DNA of 64,000 nucleotides from Ferruginibacter albus. GTDB taxonomy: Bacteria > Bacteroidota > Bacteroidia > Chitinophagales > Chitinophagaceae. The stretch covers positions 1,700,001-1,764,000 of the forward strand of contig NZ_CP083388.1 of NCBI RefSeq assembly GCF_020042285.1, in the 5' to 3' direction. Shown here one piece after another: positions 25,804 through 36,300 of this stretch. The position numbers and the translations under genes are program-made. Numbering within the stretch: position 1 is the first letter of the stretch; each line of letters begins with the position of its first letter. Below the pieces are notes generated by a model. The model had not been told where the DNA came from. It searched no databases and saw only the letters and a program-made list of their open reading frames with translations.

Positions 25804-27114
25804 ATGAGGAATTTCTATCGCTGTTTTATTGCTATTACTTTAATAGTTTGTTCTTACTCCGTGCAGGCTCAATCTTTTTCTGCTAACGATACATCCAAAA
25901 GCTATTTGATCCGACCGTTACAAATATTTGACGGTAAAGAAATGTTGCGCAACACCTGGATATTGGTCAAAGGCAATATGATAAAAGCGGTAGGAGCGCC
26001 GGGTTCGTTTAATTTTCCTGCTAATTGTGTGATCATTGATATGCCGAATCAAACCTTAATGCCCGGTTTGATCGACGGCTTTACACATCTTTTTTTACAT
26101 CCTTTCACCGAAGCATCCTGGGAAAACCAGGTATTAAAAGAACCTAAGGCAGAAAGGGTATTGCGTGCCGCTGCCAATGCAAGAACTACATTGATGGCGG
26201 GCTTCACCACCATCAGGGATATGGGTACGATGGGCGCAGATTTTGAGGATGTGGGCTTGCAAAGAAGTATTGAAAAAAATGTGATCGCAGGACCAAGGTT
26301 ATTGATTGCAACCCGTGGTTTGGTTGCCAGCGGAAATTATAATTCGGCTGATTTTGCTGCGCAGGATGATGCGCCAAAATTAGCAGCAGAAGCAGATGGT
26401 AAAGATGGTATTTTGAAAGAAGTGCGTACACAAATAGGAGCGGGCGCTAATGTGATCTTTGCATATGGTGAAACCAATCCTGTTAAAGGCGCCTCTGTAA
26501 GCGCTACTTATACATCGGAAGAATTAAAATTAATGGTGGAAGTTGCCAAGGGCGCTCAACGCCAGGTAGCCGTGGATGCAAATAATCCTGAAGCTGTTAC
26601 AAGAGCGGTGAATGCAGGCATCGGTTATATTATGCATGCCAACAACTGCGGTGATAATGAACTTAGATTGATGAAATTAAGAGGTACCTGCGTATATCCT
26701 GCCTTAGCTACCAATGAATTGGTGGCTCAAAGTATTTCTCCATGGAAAAGAGGTATTGACAGGGATCCCGCTATCATAAGCAAGAAAAAAGCTTTTATTG
26801 ATAATGCCGTTAAACAAGGTGTTACGATTGGCTTTGGCAGCGATGCCGGCGGCATAGTAGTACATGGTAAAAATTACCTGGAGCTTGAGTTCATGGCTGA
26901 TTATGGTATGAGTAACATAGATGTATTGAAAGCTGCTACCAGCGGCAATGCTGATCTGTTTGATATGAGTAGTAAGATCGGTCGTGTGCGCCAGGGATTG
27001 TTAGCTGATCTGATCGCCGTGGATGGTGATCCCTCTAAAGATGTTTCTAAAATTGAACAGATTCGTTTTGTGATGAAAGATGGTGTTATTTATAAGAACG
27101 ATCTGAACAAATAA
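25804..27114 (+). CDS. Exported amidohydrolase-family protein lacking metal ligands (probable pseudoenzyme)
   Basis: 436 residues with a signal peptide (MRNFYRCFIAITLIVCSYSVQAQ). The whole imidazolonepropionase-like amidohydrolase frame is present: MPGLIDGFTHL, GFTTIRDMGTMG, GPRLLIATRGL, GIGYIMHANN, IGFGSDAGG and a final RQGLLADLIAVDGDPSKDVSKIEQIRFVMKDG. However, the usual first HxH reads Phe93-Thr-His95, the carbamylated Lys position (normally V-I-K) reads Phe219, and the HxH of the fifth strand reads Asp258-Ala-Asn. His278 and Asp347 remain. A normal binuclear centre cannot form, so hydrolysis of a cyclic amide is doubtful. It may be a binding protein or have a changed chemistry. Confidence 0.87.
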   Translation: MRNFYRCFIAITLIVCSYSVQAQSFSANDTSKSYLIRPLQIFDGKEMLRNTWILVKGNMIKAVGAPGSFNFPANCVIIDMPNQTLMPGLIDGFTHLFLHPFTEASWENQVLKEPKAERVLRAAANARTTLMAGFTTIRDMGTMGADFEDVGLQRSIEKNVIAGPRLLIATRGLVASGNYNSADFAAQDDAPKLAAEADGKDGILKEVRTQIGAGANVIFAYGETNPVKGASVSATYTSEELKLMVEVAKGAQRQVAVDANNPEAVTRAVNAGIGYIMHANNCGDNELRLMKLRGTCVYPALATNELVAQSISPWKRGIDRDPAIISKKKAFIDNAVKQGVTIGFGSDAGGIVVHGKNYLELEFMADYGMSNIDVLKAATSGNADLFDMSSKIGRVRQGLLADLIAVDGDPSKDVSKIEQIRFVMKDGVIYKNDLNK

Positions 27115-27146
27115 AATATTTATTCTTACTGATCCCCTTAAATGAG

Positions 27147-27180
27147 TGCGCTGCTGATACCGATCAGCAGCGCATATTTT
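27147..27180 (+). terminator. Terminator of the amidohydrolase gene
   Basis: A perfect 12-bp stem (TGCGCTGCTGAT / ATCAGCAGCGCA) with loop ACCG is followed by TATTTTTT, 32 bases after the stop. Confidence 0.9.
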
Positions 27181-27198
27181 TTAACAAGAGATGATCGT

Positions 27199-28128
27199 TT
27201 AAGGTGAGATATTTTCTTCATCCAAATGTATAAGATCATAATCTTTTTGAAGATCATTCCTTTTCATAAAATAAGCAATCTCTTTTAATCTTTTTTTGTT
27301 ACCGTACCGGATATTCCAGAAAAGTTTTTTTTGACATTCGGAGCAAAGCCGGTTAGGCGATTGATCTGTTTCTGTTAGACTGTTGGCTCCGTTCATCACA
27401 CATTTGGCAAACGTACAATGCTGCACAGAAAACATATGTCCGATCTCATGAGTGGCAATGTTCATTAATCTTCTTAAGCATGCAGAAAAATTTTCCTTTG
27501 TTAATACTTCATTTTGTAACCTGTAAATAGAGGTAACTCCCACTTTGTCTGCATAAGAAGCCTGACCAAAAACATAGTTCCAGTCGTTAGCAGGATATAG
27601 ATCTTTTTCTGTAAATGCCATTTCCAAAAAACCGTTTTGCGGAATTCTATTTTTAAGTACACTATCTATAATATAGGTACTAAGCAGTTGCTCATGATTG
27701 AATCTATTTCTTCGGACAGTTTTAGGAATTATTGAATCGGAGATTGGAGTTAACAGGATTGTTTTTAATTGAAAGAATATTTCAACATATTCTTTGGTTA
27801 ATTGCAATGCACTCAATTGCAGGTTGGTAAAATGACCAATCGGCTGTAAATAAATAATAGATTTTTCGGGAGATAATTTAGTTGGGGTTTCATCTTTGTA
27901 TTGTTCAAAACTTTGTCCCTTTTCAGGATGCTCGTATAACCAATCTCCCGGTTTGGGAGAAGATAACGTAACATCATTTTGCTCTATGGCATTGAAGTAA
28001 CTGGAATTACTCCTGATCAAAGAGTCTTGTTCAATATTTATATTCCCGCTTTGTTTTTTATGTTTAGTACAGGAAATAAAAAGAAAAAGCAACGGTAAAT
28101 AGATACTATAAAGTTTTTTAATTGACAA
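27199..28128 (-). CDS. Archaemetzincin-type zinc protease lipoprotein
   Basis: 309 residues. It starts at TTG 28128, since no ATG is available before the lipobox (MSIKKLYSIYLPLLFLFISC). The catalytic site is His227-Glu228-x2-His231...His237-Cys238, followed by Cys243, Met245 and a CxxC (LCSECQ). This is the archaemetzincin pattern HExxHxxGxxHC-x4-C-x-M-...-CxxC, with the conserved Gly replaced by Ser234. Three His bind the catalytic zinc and the four Cys a structural one. A lipid anchor places it in the periplasm or on the surface. It begins 10 bases after the PAS protein stop, so the two are probably co-transcribed. Confidence 0.85.
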   Translation of the reverse strand: MSIKKLYSIYLPLLFLFISCTKHKKQSGNINIEQDSLIRSNSSYFNAIEQNDVTLSSPKPGDWLYEHPEKGQSFEQYKDETPTKLSPEKSIIYLQPIGHFTNLQLSALQLTKEYVEIFFQLKTILLTPISDSIIPKTVRRNRFNHEQLLSTYIIDSVLKNRIPQNGFLEMAFTEKDLYPANDWNYVFGQASYADKVGVTSIYRLQNEVLTKENFSACLRRLMNIATHEIGHMFSVQHCTFAKCVMNGANSLTETDQSPNRLCSECQKKLFWNIRYGNKKRLKEIAYFMKRNDLQKDYDLIHLDEENISP

Positions 28129-28137
28129 ACTGCAATG

Positions 28138-30297
28138 TTATTGTTCTTTAAAGGTAATATCATAGCTGATTCCGACAAGGCCTATTATCTCGTTATTCTC
28201 ATTGAATAAAGGGATCTTGGAAGTTAGAATGGTTGTCTCTGTTCCATCATGTTTAGCAGCCTTGGTTTCCTTATTCAATAATGGTTTGCCGGTAGCAAAC
28301 ACATATTTATCTTCTGCAATAGATTGCAGCGCATATTTATTGGGATAAAATTCCTGGTCTGTTTTGCCTATTACTTCTGCTTCTGATGCTGCTCCACAAA
28401 AAAGCAATTCCGCTTTGTTCACCAATGTCTTCCGTGATTCCAGGTCTTTCATATAAATATTCACCGGCAGGTTATCTATGATGGTGCGTAGCAAATTTCT
28501 TTCTGTTAAGAATTTGTCTTCCGCATTTTTTTTATTAGTGATATCCTGCATTTGTGCAACAAAACTTTCAATATTCCCTTCCCGATCGGTAATTACAGAG
28601 CCCGATGCTTCAGCCCAGATAATATTTCCGTTTTTGTGCAGGTACCTTTTTTCATATCTCCATCTTTTGATGGCGCCGCTCATTATTTTTTCAAAAGTGG
28701 CTTTATCTTTCTCCCTGTCATCCGGATGTGTAAAAGCAGTAAAGCCAAGCTGTTTAAATTCATCCCTGCTATAGCCGCTTATATCACAAAATGATTGATT
28801 GATCTCACGTATCTGAGAATCTACGCCAACAAGCGTCATGCCATCCAATGAGTTATCAAAAGCTGATTTAAATTGCTGCTCGCTTTTCAAAAGCTGTTCG
28901 CTTAATTTCTTTTTTGCATCGATATCCTGTAGTGTACCAACGATGCGTACGCATACACCATCTTGAAATTCGGGTTTGCCTTTTGAATAAACCCATTTTT
29001 CTTTTCCGGCATCAGTAACGATCAGTAACTCCGCATCCCATTCTTTATCTTCTTCAATAGCATCATTTATAAATTGTGCAATCGTTTCTCTTGATTTGCC
29101 GGGTTTATAAAAATTAATAAGCTTTCTAAGATCGGGAACATGATCCGGCGCTGCTTCATAGATGCCTCTTGTGATGTCTGTCCAGCTTACTTTTCCTGAA
29201 GCGATATCCACATTCCATCCGCCAACAAGCGCTACGGTGTTTATGGTTTCCAACAATTGTTTAGCGGTATTTAATTCCGCTTCATATGTTTTTCTTTTAG
29301 TAGCATCTTTTATATGTACAGAAATACCTTGCGAAGTAGGGTAGATGGTAATGTCCTGCCATTGATCTAAAAAATCTTCAAAGGCTTCAAAGCTTTCGCT
29401 TTGTTGGGTTGCCATTACATCTTTCATTTTCTGACCGATGATATTTTGGTTATATTGAGGAAAGACCTCAAAAACGTTTTTTCGTGTAAGATTACCTTTC
29501 CCTTGTCCAATACTTTTTATTACGGAGTCATTGTAATAAACAAATTCAAATCGTTTATTCAATGCAAAAAATGGATCACTGATCCCTTTAATGATCTCAT
29601 CTATTCGCTTGCTGAAAAAAAGTATGCCGCTATCCAGGTTCCTTAATGCTTTCCCTTCTTTTTTACGAAGTCCGGAAAGAAAACGAATGGCAAAAAACGC
29701 TGTGAGGAATAAAAACAAAAGGCTTCCGAATAAAATAAAAAATCCAAATTGTGACTTGCGCTCTACATCATCACTGTTCTTTTTTCTTATGGTTAAAAGT
29801 CTTTCTTCTTCCTGTTGAATACTTTTAAAGGTATCCCTGATCTCATCCATTACTTTTTTCCCTTGCAGCAATAATGGTTTAATAGAATCAAAAGAAGTAT
29901 TGTTGTTCTTTAATAATTGCAGATTGCGACATAAGGCAAGTCTTTTTGTTGTAAGTGTATCGAGGGAAGAAACTTTCTTATGCTGAAAATTATTGTCTTT
30001 AGTGAGATCTTTGAGATCAGCAATATCATCATAAATGCTATCCCTGGATGAAAAATAAGGTTGTAAAAAAACACTATCTCCTGTAAGAATATATCCACGT
30101 GTACCTGTTTCAATATCCTTCAGCGCAGAAATAACTTTTTCTGATCGGTATAGTACCCTGTTTGTATGTGATACCCAAGAATTAGTGCTTTTAATTTCGT
30201 TGTTAAGAATAAAAGTATAGATGGAGAAAAAGAATACTGCTATCAAAACAATGACCATAGAGATCACAATTGTCCTCTCAAAAGAACCGCTTTTCAT
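28138..30297 (-). CDS. CHASE3/multi-PAS membrane sensor without output domain
   Basis: 719 residues. TM1 at about 10-32, a CHASE3-type periplasmic helical bundle at about 35-185 (VISALKDIETGTRGYILTGD is the family signature) and TM2 at about 186-208 are followed by four PAS domains, at about 235-330, 345-465, 470-585 and 595-719. Each later one ends in a PAC-type motif (FVAQMQDITNKK, GISYDITFKEQ). The protein stops right after the last PAS. No HisKA, HATPase, GGDEF, EAL or phosphatase domain follows, and there is no remnant downstream, where the next gene begins after 10 bases. It must signal by contact with another protein, or it is a decayed kinase. Confidence 0.88.
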   Translation of the reverse strand: MKSGSFERTIVISMVIVLIAVFFFSIYTFILNNEIKSTNSWVSHTNRVLYRSEKVISALKDIETGTRGYILTGDSVFLQPYFSSRDSIYDDIADLKDLTKDNNFQHKKVSSLDTLTTKRLALCRNLQLLKNNNTSFDSIKPLLLQGKKVMDEIRDTFKSIQQEEERLLTIRKKNSDDVERKSQFGFFILFGSLLFLFLTAFFAIRFLSGLRKKEGKALRNLDSGILFFSKRIDEIIKGISDPFFALNKRFEFVYYNDSVIKSIGQGKGNLTRKNVFEVFPQYNQNIIGQKMKDVMATQQSESFEAFEDFLDQWQDITIYPTSQGISVHIKDATKRKTYEAELNTAKQLLETINTVALVGGWNVDIASGKVSWTDITRGIYEAAPDHVPDLRKLINFYKPGKSRETIAQFINDAIEEDKEWDAELLIVTDAGKEKWVYSKGKPEFQDGVCVRIVGTLQDIDAKKKLSEQLLKSEQQFKSAFDNSLDGMTLVGVDSQIREINQSFCDISGYSRDEFKQLGFTAFTHPDDREKDKATFEKIMSGAIKRWRYEKRYLHKNGNIIWAEASGSVITDREGNIESFVAQMQDITNKKNAEDKFLTERNLLRTIIDNLPVNIYMKDLESRKTLVNKAELLFCGAASEAEVIGKTDQEFYPNKYALQSIAEDKYVFATGKPLLNKETKAAKHDGTETTILTSKIPLFNENNEIIGLVGISYDITFKEQ

Positions 30298-30398
30298 AAA
30301 TGATATTTTTACAACAGAATAAAGTTACTGTAAATAGCAATGCTTAGGATATAAAACATAATTTATCCTGAATGTAAAGCAGGTGTTGTTTTATATGA

Positions 30399-33300
30399 TT
30401 ACATCAGCTCTGTAACAGTATGATCAATTTTAGGATTATCACTCACCAGCACTCTTGCATTATGCGTTACATGATCATCTGCTAATGGAATACAATTATC
30501 TTTTAATTCCTGGTTGTCAACAAAGATCTTGGTAGCAGTAGTGCCATTCCCCTGATGCGCCTGTTCCACTTTAATATCATACACCGTATCGCCGAAACGA
30601 TATCGAATCTTTATGGATGGCCAGTCAGGCGGTATACAAGGATTGATGAGCAGTTTATTTCCTTCTTTTTTAATGCCTAAAAAATATTCAGTGATCAATT
30701 GATACATCCATCCGGCAGAGCCCGTATACCATGTCCATCCTCCACGGCCTTTATGTAACGGTTCCGCATACACGTCGGCAGCAATAACATAAGGTTCTAC
30801 ACAATAGGTAGCAATCTCTTCTTTAGTGCTACCGTGATTAACAGGGTTTACGAGTTGCAAGAGTTCCCACGCTTTTTGTTTTTCTTTTAAAGATGCAAAA
30901 GCCATTATCAGCCAGATAGCAGCATGTGTATATTGTCCGCCATTTTCTCTAACGCCGGGTACATAACCTTTTATATAACCCGGATTGATAGCAGATTTAT
31001 CAAAAGGCGGATTAAAGAGTTGAATGATCTTTTCCTCTTTTTTTACAAGGTGTTTATAGGCAGAATCCATTGCCTTTATTGCTTTATCCGGTTCGCCTGC
31101 TTTTGATAGCACCGACCAGCTTTGTGCAATAGAATCGATCTTGCATTCATCATTTTCATTTGAGCCCAAGGGTGTGCCATCATCAAAATAAGCACGACGA
31201 TACCATTCTCCATCCCACGCATGTTCGTGAATATTCTTTTTTAATTGCTCAGCCTGTTCACGACATTTATCTGCAAAAGCCGTATCATTCTTAGATTGCG
31301 CTACCTTAATAAACTTTAATAGAATATCATACAGGAAGAATGCCAGCCAAACACTTTCACCTTTACCATGTTCGCCAACCTTATCCATGCCGTCGTTCCA
31401 ATCGCCTGAACCGATGAATGGCAAGCCATGAACGCCAAATTGCAATCCGTGTTCAATCGCTTTTACACAGTGCTCGTATAGTGTTGCGCTTTTATCAGAA
31501 CGTATCGGAAGATCATAATATGATTCTTCACCTGCATTTAATAAACGTCCTTCCAGGAAAGAGATGTTCTCATTTAATATTTCTGCATCGTTGGTCGATT
31601 GAAGATAACGGGACGTTACGTATGGTAACCATAAAAAATCATCGGAGCAAGTAGTACGTACACCTCTGCCAACCGGCGGATGCCACCAGTGTTGTACATC
31701 GCCTTCTTTAAACTGGCGGGAAGCACAAAGGATTATTTGTTCCCTTGCAATATCAGGCTTGGTATGTATCAATGATAATACATCCTGCAACTGATCTCTG
31801 AAACCAAAGGCACCCCCGGATTGGTACAAACCGCTGCGAGCCCAAATACGACTTGCCAGGGTTTGATAATTTAGCCAGCCATTGGTAATAATATTTAACG
31901 CATCATCCGGTGTTTCAACCTGCACGGCACTTAATGTATGTTTCCAATATTCAGTAGCTGCATTAAATGAATTGCTGGCAGCAAAAGAACCTCTGTGTTT
32001 TTTTATTAATTCATCGGCTTCATTCATATCCTTACCGGCACCAAGGCGGAATATTATGGTATGCTCTTCATCATCAGAAAGATCAAAAATAGTTTGAAGG
32101 GCAGCACAAGGATCAAGAGCAGCACCGGTCTTGCCTGATAAACGTACCCGGCTTAATGCATCGGGATTACTTAATGTGCCGTTTCTTCCAATGAATTCTG
32201 TTCTGTCGGTAGTATAGGTTTTATTAGTATCGTCTATGTCGAAGAAAGCGATCTTGTTTTCAAATTCGCTGTTATAATTATTTTTAGCTATGACGGCACC
32301 TGTTGGGATATGCATTTCCGTTATAGTATGCATAGAAGATTTTTTTCGCAGATCTCCCAGCACCCATTCTACATAGCCTGTTACAGATAGCCTGCGTGGA
32401 CGGTTGGATTTGTTATGTAGTTTTATTACAATGAATTTTATTGCATCATTGATATCCGCATGTATCGTCATATTCGAGTTAATGCCATCATGGCTATATT
32501 CAAAAACACTATACCCAAATCCGTGTCTTGTAATATAATTGCCGTTGCCACGAACAGGTAACGGTGACGGTGACCAAAATCTTCCGTTTTCTTCATCGCG
32601 TATATAAAATGCTTCGCCTTTTAGATCGCTCACGGGATCGTTGTTCCATGGTGTAAGCCGCAATTCATGCGCATTATCTAACCATGTATAAGACTGCCCA
32701 CTTTCAGAAATAACACAACCAAAATTGGCGTTGGCTAAAACATTCACCCATGGAGCAGGAGTTACCTGCGAAGGAGAAGTAGCGATCACATATTCTTTGC
32801 CATCCGGAGTAAAGCCACCGATGCCATTATTAAATTTCAGATCGGCAGGTAATGTCACTTCAGAATTGATAGAAGGGAAGAACTTGCTGGGATTAAAATA
32901 TGGAATGTTAGAACGTAATTTACTTTTTCTGTTCAACTGTTCTTCCAATGTACCGAACCGGTCAGATATAATGATCTGCGCTACTGTTTGAAATAATATC
33001 CTGTCTTCATTTGATATTTGATCGGAAGAACGAATGAAAATACCGCCTGCAGGGTCATTGGTGTTCGTAGTTAATCCCGGAGATATAAGGCTTAATATTT
33101 GATTATGCAATACCTGGCGATAACCGCCATGATCTTCGTTCCATATAACCAGGTCAACTGCCAAGCCTTTCATGCGCCAGTAGGCATGTGCCTGTATCAA
33201 TTGTTTTACCAAATCGATGTTGGATGAGTCTTCAATCTGCAATAATACAATGGGGAGGTCTCCGGAAATGGAATACCCCCATAAGCCGGATTGTTTGCGG

Positions 33301-36300
33301 TTATTCTTCGTGATCACTGATGCATCTGCACGAAGCGATGCATTCGGAAATACAATAGATCCTGCCAGGCGGGCATATAATTGCGCATCCGATTCCGTTG
33401 CATTGATCTGGCGTAAAATAACCTGGCTATGCGTCCATGCCAATTCCAGCACACGATTGGTTAAATGAAAATCCTGGTATTTTTCGATCAGGCTATTGCA
33501 GACATCTTTTGTTTCCGTAACACCAAATATCATATCTATGGTTGCAGTTTCATGTGGCTCAATTACCAAGCGGTACTGGATAGACGCAATGGGATCTAAC
33601 ACAGAACCTTCTGTTCCTGACAAGCCATCTTCCTGTTTAATGAATTGAGGAGAATGAATAGTATTCCCTCTGCCGATGAATTTTGTTCTGTTGGTTTCAT
33701 AGGAAATGCTTTTTGTTTCAGCATTGTATGCTTTCATTAAATGAAACATCCAGGGTGTTTTTTCTTCTGCTGTACGAGGACGACGGGATGCAATAATAGC
33801 GTTGTGCTTTTTATTGATCTGGGTTTGCACAAATAAGTTACTGAACGCAGGATGCGCCTCATCTGCATTGGGATGTGTCAATACAATTTCAGCATAGCTG
33901 GTTATTTCGATCGTTCTTTTTTTGCGGGAATGATTCGTGATGTGCACTCTCCTTAATTCAATATCATCTTCCGGCGAAACAACAATTTCGGTATGTGTTT
34001 CAATGGCTTCTTCCCGTCTTCTGAATTCTGCACGTCCTTGTGAAAACACGGCTTCATAATTATCACCTTGTTTTAAAACGGGCTGATACGCCGATGACCA
34101 ATACACATTGCTATCCAAGTCTCGTATAAAGCAGAATGTACCCCAGTCGTCACAGGTAAAGTCCTCACGCCAACGGTTAACCGAAATATTTCTCCAGCGG
34201 CTGTAACCTCCGCCGGAATTGGTTACCATTACATGATACCTTCCATTAGATAATAATTGTACTTCTGGAATATTGGTATGTGGCGTATTGATAACACGCA
34301 TGGATGTATCTGAACCTCCTGCAGCACTAACACTGATATCAGAAGTATGTACGCCGGGTGAATAGAAGGTACTGATCTTAGGTACTCTTTCCTGCAATAA
34401 CAACAAAGCGGATTTTACCTGCACATCCGATTCAAATAAGCGCTGCATAGGTTTGTTCAACAAAACATATGCTATTGCCAGCAAGCTCATTCCCTGGTGA
34501 TGCGCCATGAAAGATTTAATGATGCTATATTGCTGGCGACGTTGTAATCTTGATGGTGTATAATCGATTGCTTCATAAAAACCATACTTGTTTTCAAATG
34601 CCAGTTGCTTCATTACCTGCAAGTTTTCATAAGCAGCAGAAGTATCTACCATCAATGCCATTATAGTAGCATAGGGTGCAATCACCAGGTCATCTCCCAA
34701 GCCTCGTTTAAAACCTGTGCCTGGTACACCAAATGCTTTGTATTGATAATTTAACGCAGCATCAACCATATTATACCCTGACTCTGAAATACCCCAGGGC
34801 ACAGCTCTTTTTTTGCCATATTCAATTTGCTTTTGCACAATGCCTTTGCCGGTTTTATCAAGCAAAGTATTTTCGTAGGTGGGCATTACCAGTAGCGGCA
34901 TTAAGTATTCAAACATGGAACCGCTCCAGGATAAAAGAATAGGAGTGGCGCCGGCATTGGTGAGTTGTCTTCCTAAAGCAAACCAGCTTTCCTGGGGTAA
35001 TTTGCCCTGTGCAATAGCAACAAAAGTGGTGAGCCTTGCTTCTGATGCCAGCAGGTCATAAAAGCTATTGTCTCTTCTATGTTCTTCCATACTATACCCG
35101 ATGGTAAGCAAGTGTTGAGACCTGTCGTATAGAAAATCATAATCTACGATCGAAAATTCCTGGCATTTAGCAGCCAAGTATTCCAATGTTATAATAATTT
35201 CTTTAGCACGATGACCTGCATGTGTTATCAGTTCCCTGAAATTATTCAGCCATTCATTTTCCTGTTCGGTATTTTCAGGCGAATAGCTGTTCATAATCTC
35301 ATTCAGCAGGCTTTGTTCAATACCGGCAATTTCTTTTATGGTTGGTATGGAAGTAAAAGAATGGCTTAAATGATCGAATCGTTCGGGCATATCATTCAAT
35401 GATAACCACGGTGCCAATGTCAGCAACTGTTCTTTAGTGCTTTTTATCTGAGTGATTATTTTTTGCTCCCAAAATTCATATTCGCCTTCTTCCCGGTCAC
35501 TGATCTGCCTTACAAGGTCGTCGCAAACAACTTCCATTCCTTTTAATAAAGTAAATGTACTTTTTAGGTTATGCATTGCCGTTGGGTATGCCCCTGCAAT
35601 TTCTGTTTTGAATTTTTTTAACGTTGAATCTTCTGTTGTTTTTTCAATGGCGATCGAAATGGTATCAAGTATTCCTTCGAACGTATTTTCGTTGATCATC
35701 TTTCTTTCTGGAACAGCTAATAATCCTTGTCTTAATGTGATCAAATGGCCAACCAGGTTTCCGCTATCTACCGTAGATATATATTTTGGATGAAGCGGAA
35801 CAAGGGATATCGTATCGTACCAATTGTAAAAATGTCCACGATATCTTTCCATGTGTTGCATGGTATTAATGCAGTTGGAAGTGCGATCTATTAATTGACT
35901 TACGGTGATGTAACCAAACTCTAGTGCAGTTAAGTTGTTTAGCAATGAAAGACCAATATTGGTAGGAGAGGTGCGATGCGCAATTCTTTCAACGGGCTGT
36001 TCCTGGTAATTATCAGGAGGCAGCCAATTGTCTTCTTGCGTAATAAACGTTTCAAAGAAAGCCCATATCTTTCTTGCCAGTTTTCTTAAATAGATGTTCT
36101 CTTCGTGGCTTACAGTAATTTCTTCCTCTTTACCTGTTCGGCTAACCCACCATGTTATTAACGGTGAGATAAACCAGGGAATTAAAACGGGCGTTGCAAC
36201 AATTAATGAAAGAGGAGCGTGTACAGAAAGATATATAAAAGCAGCGACAGAAAAGACCGGTGCAAACCACATTATCAATCCTGTGCGTATAACAGATATT

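Noticed and set aside
28129..28140. Frameshift that could have removed a kinase domain from the PAS protein
   Set aside because: The frame ends at a normal stop and no kinase motif (H box, N box or G box) exists in any frame of the following sequence, which is a clear protease gene.
35452..35793. 113-residue open frame inside the giant glucan synthase, one of many antisense frames
   Set aside because: Long coding genes in AT-rich DNA produce such shadows; none shows a motif or promoter of its own.
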